Origin: Streptococcus mitis
GTDB taxonomy: Bacteria; Bacillota; Bacilli; Lactobacillales; Streptococcaceae
NCBI RefSeq assembly: GCF_002005545.1
Contig: NZ_LBMT01000001.1
Span: 1,634,301 to 1,698,300, forward strand
Length of the DNA stretch: 64,000 nt
Direction of reading: 5' to 3'
Under the pieces are notes generated by a model. It was not told where the DNA came from, did not search any database, and was given only the letters and a program-made list of their open reading frames with translations. Within the stretch, counting starts at the first letter, position 1. Every line of letters begins with the position of its first letter. Both the position numbers and the translations under genes were made by a program. Positions 1-8,595 of the stretch are shown piece by piece.

Positions 1-1711
1 CTGGAAACTCAAGACCCTTAGCAGCATGCAGGGTCATCAAGGTCACTTCTGATGTCTCCTGACTACCTGAATCTGTATCCGCAATCAAGGCCAAGTCATT
101 TAAGAAACGACTCAGTTTGTCCAAACCAGTTTCATCTTCGGGCACATCAGAGGTGTCATCAAAGTTTTTCGTCACAGAGAGGAACTCTTCGATATTTTCA
201 ACCCGAGCCTTGCTTTCTAGAGTCGCTTGGACATTAAGAATATCGACATAACCTGTTTTTTCTAGAACCGCCTCAACCAACTCAGTGATACTTAATTGGT
301 CCAGTTGCTCCCGCAAATCCAGAACCATATTGGCAAAATCCCAAATTGACTGGGCTGCTTTACCCTTGATACCAGATAACATGATATTAGCTGAAGCATC
401 TAGCATGGACATGTTTTGCATATTGGCAAAATCACGGATTTTCTCAACAGTACCTGGGCCAATTCCACGTTTAGGCTCGTTGATAATACGCTCAAAACTG
501 ATATTGTCACTCAAATTAGCAATGAGGTTGAGATAAGCAATAATATCACGGATTTCCTTACGGCTGTAGAACTTGGTCCCGCCGACCATTGTATAAGGAA
601 TATTGGACTTGAGCAGGGCTTCCTCAATAGTACGAGACTGCGCATTAGTACGATAGAGAACTGCAAAATCCTTGTGAAGGAAGTTTTGACTGCGACTAAG
701 TTCATCGATGGTTCTAGCTACAAATACAGCCTCATCCAGCTCATCATTTGCACGATAGTAAACGATTTGCTCCCCATCAGCATTTTGAGTCCAGAGATTT
801 TTAGGACGACGATTTTTATTGTTTTTAATAACCTCGTTAGCCGCTTGGAGAATGGTTTTGGTTGAGCGGTAATTTTCCTCCAACAAGACAACCTTGGCTT
901 GAGGATAATCCTTTTCGAAGTCCAAGATATTCTGCATATCAGCCCCACGCCAACCGTAGATAGACTGATCCGCATCCCCAACCACACAGATATTTTTAAA
1001 GCGTGAAGCTAAGAGTTTGACCAGTTGGTACTGGGCATGGTTGGTATCTTGGTACTCATCAACGTGGATGTATTGAAATTTTTGCTGGTAATAAGTCAAA
1101 ACATCAGGATTTTGATCAAAGAGACGTAAGGTCAGCATAATCAAATCATCAAAGTCAACGGATTCAGACTGACGAAGCTCCTTCTGATAGGCTGTATAAC
1201 ACTGAGCCACGATTTGTGTATACATATCTCCAGCTTGGGCAGCATAAGCCGCATCATCAATTAGGTCATTCTTAGCATTAGAAATAGTCCCTAAAATGCT
1301 CCGTTCATTCCATTTTTTAGGATCCAGGTTCAACTGTTTGAGAATACGTTTCATAAGTGTTCGCTGTTCACCTGGATCAACAATAGTAAAATTTCGGTTG
1401 TAGCCAATATGATCCGCATCGCGACGCAGAATACGAACACACATGGAGTGGAAGGTCGCAATCAGACAGTCCTGAGTGGCTGGATTGAGGCTATAAGCAC
1501 GCTCCTTCATCTCACGCGCAGCCTTATTAGTAAAGGTAATGGCCAAGATATTCCACGGATTGACCAGCTTTTCATCAATCAGATAAGCAATGCGGTGGGT
1601 CAAAACTCGGGTCTTTCCAGAACCAGCCCCCGCCATAATCAACAAGGGACCTTCTGTCGTTTGCACCGCCTCAGCCTGACGGTCATTCATTCCATTTAAT
1701 AATGCGTTCAT
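1..1711 (-). CDS. pcrA: ATP-dependent DNA helicase PcrA, 3' end off window
   Basis: This is an SF1A 3'-5' DNA helicase of the UvrD/Rep/PcrA family, acting in repair and replication-fork maintenance. About 570 codons are present. Translation from the ATG ending at 1711 begins [12 protein letters not shown], with Walker A AGAGSGKT at residues 27-34 and the DEYQDT Walker B box near residue 222. The reading frame is open to the window edge, where it reads [10 protein letters not shown], a helicase motif V region; roughly 190 C-terminal residues of a typical ~760-residue PcrA lie outside. A purine-rich GGAAGAG precedes the start. The family is certain; PcrA rather than a close paralogue is inferred from the Firmicute context. 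Confidence 0.93.
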   Translation of the reverse strand, partial: MNALLNGMNDRQAEAVQTTEGPLLIMAGAGSGKTRVLTHRIAYLIDEKLVNPWNILAITFTNKAAREMKERAYSLNPATQDCLIATFHSMCVRILRRDADHIGYNRNFTIVDPGEQRTLMKRILKQLNLDPKKWNERSILGTISNAKNDLIDDAAYAAQAGDMYTQIVAQCYTAYQKELRQSESVDFDDLIMLTLRLFDQNPDVLTYYQQKFQYIHVDEYQDTNHAQYQLVKLLASRFKNICVVGDADQSIYGWRGADMQNILDFEKDYPQAKVVLLEENYRSTKTILQAANEVIKNNKNRRPKNLWTQNADGEQIVYYRANDELDEAVFVARTIDELSRSQNFLHKDFAVLYRTNAQSRTIEEALLKSNIPYTMVGGTKFYSRKEIRDIIAYLNLIANLSDNISFERIINEPKRGIGPGTVEKIRDFANMQNMSMLDASANIMLSGIKGKAAQSIWDFANMVLDLREQLDQLSITELVEAVLEKTGYVDILNVQATLESKARVENIEEFLSVTKNFDDTSDVPEDETGLDKLSRFLNDLALIADTDSGSQETSEVTLMTLHAAKGLEFP

Positions 1712-1744
1712 CTTCTCTTCCTTACTCTTGAAGTCAATATTTCT

Positions 1745-1753
1745 ATTATATCA
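1745..1753 (-). promoter_or_regulatory. Extended -10 promoter element for pcrA
   Basis: On the minus strand this reads TGATATAAT, a perfect -10 hexamer with an extended TGn motif, about 34 nt upstream of the pcrA start. No good -35 is visible. The IS30-family element begins only about 57 bp further upstream, so native regulatory DNA beyond that point has been displaced. Confidence 0.6.
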
Positions 1754-1796
1754 GAAATCAGGGAAAATATCTTTACCTAGATTAATTGTGTGTAGA

Positions 1797-1809
1797 AGGC
1801 AACTCTTTC
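1797..1809. repeat. Left 13-bp direct repeat flanking the IS30-family element
   Basis: The 13 bases aggcaactctttc occur here and again at 3353-3365, immediately outside the two inverted-repeat ends of the element. This is the pattern of a target-site duplication. It is longer than the few base pairs usual for the IS30 family. Confidence 0.75.
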
Positions 1810-1916
1810 CGTAACTTCTCAAAGTAACTTCCAGCTCTCTCCCAAAACTGGAAGTTAGTCTCAGACGACGAATTATGCTAGAATTAAGCCTGAGACTTTT
1901 CGTGAGGAGGCACCTC

Positions 1917-3083
1917 ATGACGAAAAAACAAAAACATCTCACTCTAGAAGACCGTATTGACATCCAAACTGGAATCAGCCAACAGGAGACTTTCCGTTCC
2001 ATCGCTGAGAAGATGGGAAAAGACCCGTCAACGATTTCAAAGGAAATCAAGCGCAATCGCATCATTCATCCAACATCCGTCAAATCTGATTGCACGGATT
2101 GCCCTCTTCTCAAAAAAGCTCCTTATGTCTGTAACAACTGTCCAAAAAAGAGGACGGATTGTGGGTTTAACCGCTATCTTTACTACGCGAAAAAGGCACA
2201 GGAACAGTACGAGACTATGTTGAGGGAGTCCAGAGAGGGCATTCCCCTAAACAAGGAAAGTTTTTATCAGATGGACAAGGTCTTAACCCTAGGCATCCAG
2301 AAGAAACAAAGCATCTACCATATCATTCAGACACATAACCTACCTGTGTCGAAAGCTACGGTGTATCGGCATGCCAAGCTGGGATATCTGACAGCCAAGC
2401 CCATTGATTTTCCTCGGATGGTCACGTTCAAGGAACGCAGAAAATCCAGAAAAGTAGCTATTCCCAAAGAGCTAAAAATTGGGCGAACCTACCAAGATTT
2501 CCAAGAGTTACGAGAAACAGATGATTTCTTCAAATGGTTGGAAATGGACACGGTCATCGGCAGACCTGGTGGAAAGCTACTGCTCACCTTCAACGTTTCC
2601 TTCTGCAATTTCCTCTTCGCCTTGCTTTTGGACAACAAGACTGCTCTGGAGGTCGCCACTAAATTCGCAGCTTTGAAAGAAAGAGTCATGGACGGAGGGG
2701 TTGCGTTCCATCAGCTGTTCCCTGTCATTCTAACGGACAACGGCTCTGAGTTCTCCTATGTGGAGGAGCTTGAGAGAGACATTGATGGGAAGTCTCACCT
2801 CTACTTCTGCGACCCTAGCCGTCCTGACCAGAAGGGGCGGATTGAGAAGAACCATACGGTTTTGCGAGCCATTCTGCCCAAGGGCACTTCCTTTGACCAG
2901 CTGACTCAGAAAGACGTCAATCTAGTCATTTCCCATGTCAATTCCTTGAAACGAGAAGAGTTTCAAGGAAAATCTGCTTACGACGTCTTCACCTTCACCT
3001 TTGGCGAGGACATCGCCGCTCTTCTGGGTTGCCAATTTGTCAAACCAGAAGACACACACTTATCACCTGATTTATTGAAATAA
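1917..3083 (+). CDS. IS30-family transposase
   Basis: This 388-residue DDE transposase carries an N-terminal helix-turn-helix (about residues 1-50, including TLEDRIDIQ and DPSTISKEIKRNR), a cysteine cluster near residues 55-85 (CTDC, CNNC), and a C-terminal integrase core with MDTVIGR for the first acidic residue, TDNGSEF for the second and QKGRIEKNH for the glutamate. These spacings are those of IS30-family enzymes. The ATG at 1917 is chosen over an upstream in-frame ATG at 1875 because GAGGAGG sits just before it and the product then starts MTKKQKHLTLED like relatives. No frameshift or internal stop is present. Confidence 0.92.
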   Translation: MTKKQKHLTLEDRIDIQTGISQQETFRSIAEKMGKDPSTISKEIKRNRIIHPTSVKSDCTDCPLLKKAPYVCNNCPKKRTDCGFNRYLYYAKKAQEQYETMLRESREGIPLNKESFYQMDKVLTLGIQKKQSIYHIIQTHNLPVSKATVYRHAKLGYLTAKPIDFPRMVTFKERRKSRKVAIPKELKIGRTYQDFQELRETDDFFKWLEMDTVIGRPGGKLLLTFNVSFCNFLFALLLDNKTALEVATKFAALKERVMDGGVAFHQLFPVILTDNGSEFSYVEELERDIDGKSHLYFCDPSRPDQKGRIEKNHTVLRAILPKGTSFDQLTQKDVNLVISHVNSLKREEFQGKSAYDVFTFTFGEDIAALLGCQFVKPEDTHLSPDLLK

Positions 3084-3148
3084 AGGGAATTTTCCACTCT
3101 AACTACACATCTTATCACCATCGAAAAGTCTCAAACTAAACGCTAGCA

Positions 3149-3351
3149 ACTGGAAGTTACTCTAAGACGACTCTGTTTTAGGGCTATTTGTCGTGCACTT
3201 TTTTCTGTGTCTTTTCGCTTTTGAACCCTTATATATCAAGAAAAAGAAAACCAGCGGAAGTTAGTCTAATACGGATTTCCACTGATTTCACGCGTTTTTC
3301 TCATACTAAAAGCTAGGTTGGGGGAAACTGGAAGTTAGTTTTAGAAGTTAC
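3149..3351 (+). repeat. Subterminal repeats in the right end of the IS30-family element
   Basis: Three same-direction copies of a CTGGAAGTTA-core motif lie here: at 3149-3170 (followed by CTCTAAGACGA), at 3253-3270 (variant CAGCGGAAGTTAGTCTAA), and in the terminal repeat at 3327-3351. A fourth same-direction copy is at 1847-1870 in the left end, and an inverted copy forms the left terminus. The shared core is GGAAGTTA(G/C)T(C/T)T. Repeated motifs near IS ends are commonly transposase-binding sites; that role is inference here. Confidence 0.6.
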
Positions 3352-3352
3352 C

Positions 3353-3365
3353 AGGCAACTCTTTC
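3353..3365. repeat. Right 13-bp direct repeat flanking the IS30-family element
   Basis: This copy of aggcaactctttc is identical to 1797-1809 and directly abuts the right inverted repeat. Joining the outer flanks at this repeat restores a continuous ancestral spacer between pcrA and fhs. Confidence 0.75.
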
Positions 3366-3398
3366 ATTAGCTGAAAACAACTCCTTAGAACTAGATAA

Positions 3399-3434
3399 GA
3401 AAATGAGCTTGGATAGTGTTTCCAAACTCATTTA
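3399..3434 (-). terminator. Rho-independent terminator of fhs
   Basis: On the minus strand the hairpin pairs AAATGAGTTTGGA with TCCAAGCTCATTT around a loop of about seven bases, and runs into a short T-rich stretch. It begins about 17 nt after the fhs stop codon. Confidence 0.75.
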
Positions 3435-3451
3435 AAGTCAATTGTAATATA

Positions 3452-5122
3452 TTAGAACAAGCCTAGAACTGTTCCGTCACTTTCAACATCCATGTTGAGG
3501 GCTGCTGGTCGTTTTGGAAGTCCTGGCATGGTCATGACATCACCAGTTAAGGCAACGATAAAGCCTGCACCTAATTTTGGTACCAATTCACGAATGGTAA
3601 TTTCAAAGTTTTCTGGTGCTCCAAGAGCATTTGGATTATCTGAAAAACTATACTGAGTTTTAGCCATACAGATTGGCAATTTGTCCCAACCGTTTTGAAC
3701 GATTTGAGCGATTTGTGTTTGAGCTTTCTTCTCAAAGTTTACTTTGCTACCACGGTAGATTTCAGTAACAATCTTTTCAATCTTTTCTTGGACAGAAAGG
3801 TCATTGTCATACAAACGTTTATAGTTAGATAGGTTTTCAGCGATAGTCTTGACAACTGTTTCGGCAAGTGCTACTCCACCTTCTGCGCCATCAGCCCAGA
3901 CACTTGCTAGTTCAACTGGTACATCGATTGAGGCACAGAGTTCTCTCAAGGCTGCAATTTCTGCTTCAGTATCAGAGACAAATTCATTGATTGCTACAAC
4001 TGCAGGTACACCAAATTTACGGATATTTTCAACATGACGTTTCAAGTTGGCAAAACCGACACGAACAGCTTCTACGTTTTCTTCAGTCAGAGCGTCTTTA
4101 GCCACGCCACCATTCATCTTAAGGGCGCGAAGGGTTGCAACAATAACTACTGCATCTGGAGATGTTGGCAAGTTTGGTGTCTTAATATCAAGGAATTTCT
4201 CGGCACCAAGGTCTGCACCAAAACCAGCTTCAGTAACTGTGTAATCAGCCAAGTGAAGGGCTGTGCTTGTTGCCAAGACAGAGTTACATCCGTGAGCAAT
4301 ATTGGCAAATGGACCACCGTGCACAAAGGCAGGTGTTCCGTAAATTGTCTGAACCAAGTTTGGCTTAATCGCATCCTTCAAAATCAAAGCTAAGGCACCT
4401 TCAACCTGCAAATCACCTACAGAAACAGGTGTACGATCATAGCGATAACCGATAACAATATTAGCCAAACGGCGTTTCAAGTCCTCGATGTCTGTTGCCA
4501 AGCAAAGAATGGCCATGATTTCGGAAGCAACGGTAATGTCAAAACCATCCTCACGTGGAATACCATTTAGAGGGCCACCAAGTCCAACGGTCACATGACG
4601 AAGAACACGGTCGTTCAAGTCCACAACGCGTTTCCAGAGGATACGACGTTGGTCAATTCCCAGCTCATTCCCTTGGTGCAAGTGGTTGTCAATCAAGGCA
4701 GAAAGAGCATTATTGGCAGTCGTAATGGCATGCATGTCCCCAGTAAAGTGAAGGTTAATGTCCTCCATTGGCAGAACTTGGGCATAACCACCACCAGCAG
4801 CACCACCCTTGATACCCATAACTGGACCAAGAGATGGTTCGCGGATAGCAATCATGGTTTTCTTGCCAATCTTGTTCAAGGCATCCGCAAGACCAATGGT
4901 AATAGTTGATTTTCCTTCACCTGCAGGTGTTGGGTTGATGGCAGTAACCAGAATCAATTTCCCAACTGGATTGCTCTCAACTGCACGAATTTTATCAAAG
5001 CTGAGCTTAGCCTTGTACTTTCCGTACAACTCCAAATCGTCGTAAGAAATACCAAGTTTCTCTACAACATCAACGATTGGCTTCAACTCAATACTCTGTG
5101 CGATTTCAATATCTGTTTTCAT
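3452..5122 (-). CDS. fhs: Formate--tetrahydrofolate ligase
   Basis: This enzyme joins formate to tetrahydrofolate with ATP to give 10-formyl-THF, feeding purine synthesis and initiator-tRNA formylation in the cytoplasm. The 556-residue length is standard for the family. The nucleotide-binding segment TPAGEGKST is at residues 65-73, and the typical [14 protein letters not shown] and [10 protein letters not shown] stretches are present. The ATG ending at 5122 follows GAGGAG at good spacing. The gene is monocistronic, transcribed divergently from coaB, and ends in its own terminator. Confidence 0.97.
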   Translation of the reverse strand: MKTDIEIAQSIELKPIVDVVEKLGISYDDLELYGKYKAKLSFDKIRAVESNPVGKLILVTAINPTPAGEGKSTITIGLADALNKIGKKTMIAIREPSLGPVMGIKGGAAGGGYAQVLPMEDINLHFTGDMHAITTANNALSALIDNHLHQGNELGIDQRRILWKRVVDLNDRVLRHVTVGLGGPLNGIPREDGFDITVASEIMAILCLATDIEDLKRRLANIVIGYRYDRTPVSVGDLQVEGALALILKDAIKPNLVQTIYGTPAFVHGGPFANIAHGCNSVLATSTALHLADYTVTEAGFGADLGAEKFLDIKTPNLPTSPDAVVIVATLRALKMNGGVAKDALTEENVEAVRVGFANLKRHVENIRKFGVPAVVAINEFVSDTEAEIAALRELCASIDVPVELASVWADGAEGGVALAETVVKTIAENLSNYKRLYDNDLSVQEKIEKIVTEIYRGSKVNFEKKAQTQIAQIVQNGWDKLPICMAKTQYSFSDNPNALGAPENFEITIRELVPKLGAGFIVALTGDVMTMPGLPKRPAALNMDVESDGTVLGLF

Positions 5123-5155
5123 TCAAAACTCCTCTAACCTCTTATATGATAATTC

Positions 5156-5164
5156 ATTATAACA
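5156..5164 (-). promoter_or_regulatory. Extended -10 promoter for fhs
   Basis: The minus strand reads TGTTATAAT, a perfect -10 with extended TG, about 35 nt upstream of the fhs start. The -35 position is weak (ATGTTA at 17-bp spacing), as expected when an extended -10 is used. Confidence 0.65.
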
Positions 5165-5312
5165 CAAAACAAGATTTTTAACATCCAAAAACTCTCTAAA
5201 CGTTCGTAAATATCCCTATTTTTAAAGTTTTTAGAGCCCTTTCTTAAATTTTATATGCCTTTATAGTTTGAAACTATATTCTTTCCTTTTACCAAAATTT
5301 TATCACTTTCAT

Positions 5313-5341
5313 TTTACTTACCGTTTATTTTTGTGTACAAT
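5313..5341 (+). promoter_or_regulatory. Promoter of coaB, implying a leaderless transcript
   Basis: TTTACT (5313-5318) and TACAAT (5336-5341) are separated by 17 bp. The coaB ATG begins at 5348, only six bases after the -10 hexamer, exactly where transcription would start. No Shine-Dalgarno sequence precedes the ATG. The layout is direct sequence evidence; leaderless initiation is inference. Confidence 0.6.
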
Positions 5342-5347
5342 AGTGCT

Positions 5348-6037
5348 ATGAAAATTTTAGTTACATCGGGCGGTACCAGTGAAGCTATCGATAGCGTCCG
5401 CTCTATCACTAACCATTCTACAGGACGCTTGGGGAAAATCATAACAGAAACCTTGCTTGCTGCAGGGCATGAAGTTTGTTTGATAACAACAAAACGAGCT
5501 CTAAAGCCAGAAGCCCATCCCAACCTAAGCATTCAAGAAATTAACAATACAAACGACCTTCTTCTTGAAATGCAAGAACGTGTTAAGGATTATCAGGTCT
5601 TGATTCACTCAATGGCTGTTTCTGACTACACTCCTGTTTATATGACAGGGCTTGAGGAAGTTCAGGCTAGCTCCAATTTGGAAGAATTTTTAAGCAAGCA
5701 AAATCATCAAGCTAAGATTTCTTCGACTGATGAGATTCAGGTTTTATTCCTGAAAAAAACACCAAAAATCATCTCTCTAATCAAGGAATGGAATCCTGCT
5801 ATTCATCTGATTGGTTTCAAACTGCTGGTTGATGTCTCTGAGGATTATCTCATCGAGATTGCCAGAAAAAGTCTTATCAAGAACCAAGCAGACTTAATCA
5901 TTGCAAATGACCTGACTCAAATCTCAGCGAACCAGCATCGTGCTATCTTTGTTGAGAAAAATGAGCTTCAAACAGTCCAAACTAAAGAAGAAATTGCAGA
6001 ACTCCTCCTTGAAAAAATTCAAGCCTATCATTCATAG
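5348..6037 (+). CDS. coaB: Phosphopantothenate--cysteine ligase (CoaB)
   Basis: CoaB joins 4'-phosphopantothenate and cysteine, the second step of coenzyme A synthesis. The 229-residue protein opens MKILVTSGGTSEAIDSVRS and has TNHSTGRLG, the nucleotide-binding segment conserved in CoaB. It is a stand-alone enzyme, as in streptococci, rather than the CoaBC fusion of most bacteria. A GTG start 15 bp upstream is possible but would lie inside the likely -10 box, so the ATG is preferred. coaC follows after 11 bp with its own AAAGGAAAG ribosome site, so the two are co-transcribed. Confidence 0.94.
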   Translation: MKILVTSGGTSEAIDSVRSITNHSTGRLGKIITETLLAAGHEVCLITTKRALKPEAHPNLSIQEINNTNDLLLEMQERVKDYQVLIHSMAVSDYTPVYMTGLEEVQASSNLEEFLSKQNHQAKISSTDEIQVLFLKKTPKIISLIKEWNPAIHLIGFKLLVDVSEDYLIEIARKSLIKNQADLIIANDLTQISANQHRAIFVEKNELQTVQTKEEIAELLLEKIQAYHS

Positions 6038-6048
6038 AAAGGAAAGCT

Positions 6049-6600
6049 ATGGCACATATTCTCTTGGCTGTAACGGGGTCTATCGCCTCCTACAAGTCGG
6101 CAGATTTAGTTAGTTCGCTTAAAAAACAAGGTAATCAGATCACAGTCTTAATGACTCAGGCTGCTACAGAGTTTATCCAACCTTTGACACTACAGGTCTT
6201 ATCACAGAATCCTGTTTACTTGGATGTCATGAAAGAACCCTATCCAGATCAAGTCAATCATATCGAACTTGGAAAAAAAGCAGATTTATTTATCGTGTCC
6301 CCTGCAACTGCTAACACTATTGCAAAACTAGCCCACGGCTTTGCGGACAACATGGTGACCAGTACGGCGCTAGCCCTGCCAAGTCATATTCCCAAACTCA
6401 TCGCACCAGCTATGAATACAAAAATGTATGACCATCCAGCAACTCAGGCTAATCTGAAAACATTAGAAAGCTACGGCTATCAGCTGATTGCTCCAAAAGA
6501 ATCCCTACTAGCTTGTGGAGATCACGGACGAGGAGCCTTAGCCGACCTCACAATTATTTTAGAAAGAATAAAGGAAACTCTCGATGAAAAAACGCTCTAA
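6049..6600 (+). CDS. coaC: Phosphopantothenoylcysteine decarboxylase (CoaC)
   Basis: CoaC is the flavoprotein that decarboxylates 4'-phospho-N-pantothenoylcysteine to 4'-phosphopantetheine. The 183-residue product shows the active-site histidine in NHIELG (H71), the SPATANT and APAMNTKMY motifs, and the CGDHGRG substrate-clamp region with its reactive cysteine near residue 156. All catalytic features look intact. It sits 11 bp behind coaB and overlaps the next gene by 17 bp, which indicates translational coupling in a CoA-supply operon. Confidence 0.95.
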   Translation: MAHILLAVTGSIASYKSADLVSSLKKQGNQITVLMTQAATEFIQPLTLQVLSQNPVYLDVMKEPYPDQVNHIELGKKADLFIVSPATANTIAKLAHGFADNMVTSTALALPSHIPKLIAPAMNTKMYDHPATQANLKTLESYGYQLIAPKESLLACGDHGRGALADLTIILERIKETLDEKTL

Positions 6601-7147
6601 TATTGCACCTATTGCTATCTTTTTTGCAACCATGCTTGTGATTCATTTTCTAAGCTCACTTATCTTTAATCTTTTTCCATTCCCAATCAGACCGACCATC
6701 GTTCATATTCCTGTGATTATTGCTAGCATTATCTACGGTCCACGAGTTGGGGTTACACTTGGGTTTTTGATGGGACTTCTTAGCTTGACAGTTAACACGA
6801 TTACGATTCTACCGACAAGCTACCTCTTCTCCCCATTTGTACCAAACGGAAACATCTACTCAGCTATCATTGCCATTGTCCCACGTATTTTGATTGGTTT
6901 AACTCCGTATCTAGTCTATAAACTGATGAAAAATAAAACTGGTCTGATTTTAGCTGGTGCCCTTGGTTCACTTACCAACACAGTCTTTGTACTTGGTGGA
7001 ATTTTCTACCTTTTTGGAAATGTCTTTGATGGTAATATCCAAAAACTCCTAGCAACTGTTATCTCAACAAATTCCATTGCCGAATTAGTCATTTCTGCAG
7101 TTCTAACCCTAGCTATTGTTCCAAGACTACAAACCTTGAAGAAATAA
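6584..7147 (+). CDS. ECF transporter substrate-binding (S) component linked to CoA genes
   Basis: This 187-residue membrane protein has about six hydrophobic segments and resembles the S components of energy-coupling-factor vitamin transporters, which recruit the shared EcfAA'T module encoded elsewhere. The alternating hydrophobic profile, the basic start MKKRSN and the short length fit the family. It overlaps coaC by 17 bp, so it is made with the two CoA enzymes. By context its substrate could be pantothenate or a related CoA precursor, but nothing in the sequence proves this. A terminator follows at once. Confidence 0.75.
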   Translation: MKKRSNIAPIAIFFATMLVIHFLSSLIFNLFPFPIRPTIVHIPVIIASIIYGPRVGVTLGFLMGLLSLTVNTITILPTSYLFSPFVPNGNIYSAIIAIVPRILIGLTPYLVYKLMKNKTGLILAGALGSLTNTVFVLGGIFYLFGNVFDGNIQKLLATVISTNSIAELVISAVLTLAIVPRLQTLKK

Positions 7148-7151
7148 AAAC

Positions 7152-7189
7152 AATCTCCGCTTTCAAACCTGAAGGTGGAGATTTCGTTT
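7152..7189 (+). terminator. Terminator of the coaB-coaC-ECF operon
   Basis: A hairpin pairs AATCTCCGCTTTCA with TGAAGGTGGAGATT around a four-base loop, starting five bases past the upstream stop. The T-run after it is short (TTTCGTTTG). A similar hairpin occurs at 15635-15666. Confidence 0.7.
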
Positions 7190-7292
7190 GATGTAGTTTG
7201 TGTTTTTAGTGAAATGTTTACGAGTCTTTAATTAAAAAAACGACCTATAAACCCAAGTAAATCCTTGCTTTATTGTCTTGTTTATAGTACTA

Positions 7293-7315
7293 TACTAGTG
7301 TATATACAGTTAAAA
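7293..7315 (+). promoter_or_regulatory. NiaR operator in the niaX promoter
   Basis: The 23 bases starting TACTAGTGTATATACAG and ending TTAAAA match the published streptococcal NiaR operator pattern as I recall it (TAC-W-R-GTG-T-M-T-W-K-ACA...). The TGTATATACA core is a near-palindrome. It overlaps the likely -10 (TATACT 7291-7296 or TATATA 7301-7306) and lies just upstream of the niaX ribosome site, so bound NiaR would block transcription. Confidence 0.8.
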
Positions 7316-7326
7316 AGGAGATTCTT

Positions 7327-7854
7327 ATGAACACACGGAAAAAGACACAATTTATGACAATGACTGCCCTCTTAACGGCTATTGCAATTTTGATTCCAAT
7401 TGTTATGCCTTTCAAGATCGTCATTCCACCTGCTTCTTACACTTTGGGGAGCCATATCGCTATTTTTATTGCCATGTTCTTATCGCCCTTGATGGCTGTT
7501 TTTGTCATCCTAGCCTCTAGTTTTGGATTTTTGATGGCTGGCTATCCCATGGTTATCGTTTTTCGAGCTTTTTCCCATATCTTTTTTGGGACTTTGGGGG
7601 CTCTTTACCTACAAAAATTCCCCGAAACCCTTGATAAACCAAAATCTTCCTGGATTTTTAACTTTGTTTTAGCGCTTATACATGCCCTTGCTGAAGTATT
7701 GGCCTGTGTCGTTTTTTACGCAACTTCTGGTACCAATGTAGAAAACATGTTCTATGTTCTATTTGTGCTAGTTGGATTTGGCACAATTATCCATAGTATG
7801 GTAGACTATACATTAGCACTAGCTGTCTATAAAGTGCTTCGAAAACGCCGTTAA
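7327..7854 (+). CDS. niaX: Niacin ECF transporter S component NiaX
   Basis: This 175-residue membrane protein has about six transmembrane segments and looks like an ECF-type vitamin S component. The identification as NiaX, the niacin (nicotinate/nicotinamide) binding component, rests on context: a NiaR operator in front and niaR directly behind it (11-bp gap). It would use the common EcfAA'T energising module. AAAAAGGAG gives a strong ribosome site seven bases before the ATG. Streptococci of this group cannot make NAD de novo, so uptake of niacin is expected to be important. Confidence 0.82.
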   Translation: MNTRKKTQFMTMTALLTAIAILIPIVMPFKIVIPPASYTLGSHIAIFIAMFLSPLMAVFVILASSFGFLMAGYPMVIVFRAFSHIFFGTLGALYLQKFPETLDKPKSSWIFNFVLALIHALAEVLACVVFYATSGTNVENMFYVLFVLVGFGTIIHSMVDYTLALAVYKVLRKRR

Positions 7855-7865
7855 AAGGAAGAACT

Positions 7866-8381
7866 ATGACAAAAGATCGCAAACAAGCCCTGCTCCAACT
7901 CTTGAAAGAAGCTCCTAAAGCCCTCAACGGCCAAAGTTTAGCTGAACATTTTCATGTCACACGTCAGGTCATTGTGCAGGACATTGCAATTTTGAGAGCC
8001 GATGGCGCTCCTATCCTATCCACCAATCGTGGCTACATCTATAAGCAAATTGAAACCAATCCTTATGTTCACAAACTTTTCAAAGTGAAACATGAAGTTG
8101 AAGAAATCGGTCAAGAACTCCTTGCTATCGTAGATAATGGTGGACGTGTTCAAAACACTTTGATTGACCATCCCGTTTATGGAGAAATCGAAACCTTGCT
8201 GAAACTGTCTTGTCGCCGAGACGTGCAACATTTTCTTGAACAAGTCGAGCATTCTGACTTTAGACCTCTGTCTGAATTGACAGATGGCATCCATTACCAC
8301 CTAGTTGAAGCCGAAACACAACAAGACCTCCACTATATCGAGGAGGCCTTAGATCAGCTAGGTTATTTAGTAAAAGACTAG
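7866..8381 (+). CDS. niaR: Transcriptional repressor of NAD synthesis and niacin uptake, NiaR
   Basis: The 171-residue protein has an N-terminal HTH_11-type winged helix (residues about 5-60, with LAEHFHVTRQVIVQDIAILRA) followed by a C-terminal 3H domain with the conserved histidine-containing stretches DHPVYGE, GIHYHLVEAET and DLHYIEEA. This architecture defines NiaR, which represses niacin salvage genes when nicotinic acid binds. It is co-transcribed with niaX and so autoregulated. Its stop codon overlaps that of a convergent mutT fragment by two bases. A second copy of its last 23 codons, differing only at synonymous positions, lies at 14506-14575. Confidence 0.93.
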   Translation: MTKDRKQALLQLLKEAPKALNGQSLAEHFHVTRQVIVQDIAILRADGAPILSTNRGYIYKQIETNPYVHKLFKVKHEVEEIGQELLAIVDNGGRVQNTLIDHPVYGEIETLLKLSCRRDVQHFLEQVEHSDFRPLSELTDGIHYHLVEAETQQDLHYIEEALDQLGYLVKD

Positions 8382-8511
8382 AAGATTTTCTTCGCCCAGC
8401 CATCTTCTGTACGGTGGCGGTAGAAAAATTCAGATTTGTCAGGAGCTTCCATCATCTCCATCAAAGGTAGCATATCATAGGCCAGATCCAAGTTTGGAAT
8501 CTGGTCTTTTT
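8378..8511 (-). pseudogene. 3' fragment of the NUDIX gene mutT (copy 1)
   Basis: The minus strand encodes the last ~44 residues of the intact NUDIX protein at 15793-16260, ending DGWAKKIF then stop (intact: DGWEKETF). Similarity stops near 8511, after the codons for IPNLD and a few residues upstream, where unrelated sequence leading to rbsB begins. There is no start codon or NUDIX box, so it is a remnant. Its position convergent to niaR is probably the ancestral niaR-mutT junction, now separated from the rest of mutT by inserted genes. Confidence 0.85.
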
Positions 8512-8595
8512 GAATCCAATAGCTCAAATAGTAACAATGATATTTAAAAAGCACATTGAATGAAAATTAACAACTACTTGCTTACTAAAAATATA

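Larger units (their letters stand above)
1810..3352 (+). mobile_element. IS30-family insertion sequence, about 1.54 kb
   Basis: One transposase gene (1917-3083) lies between imperfect terminal inverted repeats: 1811-1834 matches the reverse complement of 3328-3351 with two mismatches in 24. A 13-bp direct repeat flanks both ends, so the left and right boundaries are well supported. An inner inverted repeat also brackets the gene (1877-1902 against 3121-3146, sharing TGAGACTTTTCG). Copies of the motif CTGGAAGTTA recur inside the ends at 1848, 3150, (degenerate) 3253 and 3328. The element sits between pcrA and fhs, in the gap upstream of pcrA and downstream of fhs, and disrupts no visible gene. 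It appears complete and potentially active. Confidence 0.88.

Noticed and set aside
1875..1916. Upstream in-frame ATG giving a longer IS30 transposase
   Set aside because: It has no ribosome site and would extend into the terminal region of the IS; the ATG at 1917 has a strong GAGGAGG.
4034..4393. Open frames opposite fhs, such as the 119-codon plus-strand frame
   Set aside because: They lie wholly within the well-supported fhs gene, have no ribosome sites and show no recognisable protein features.
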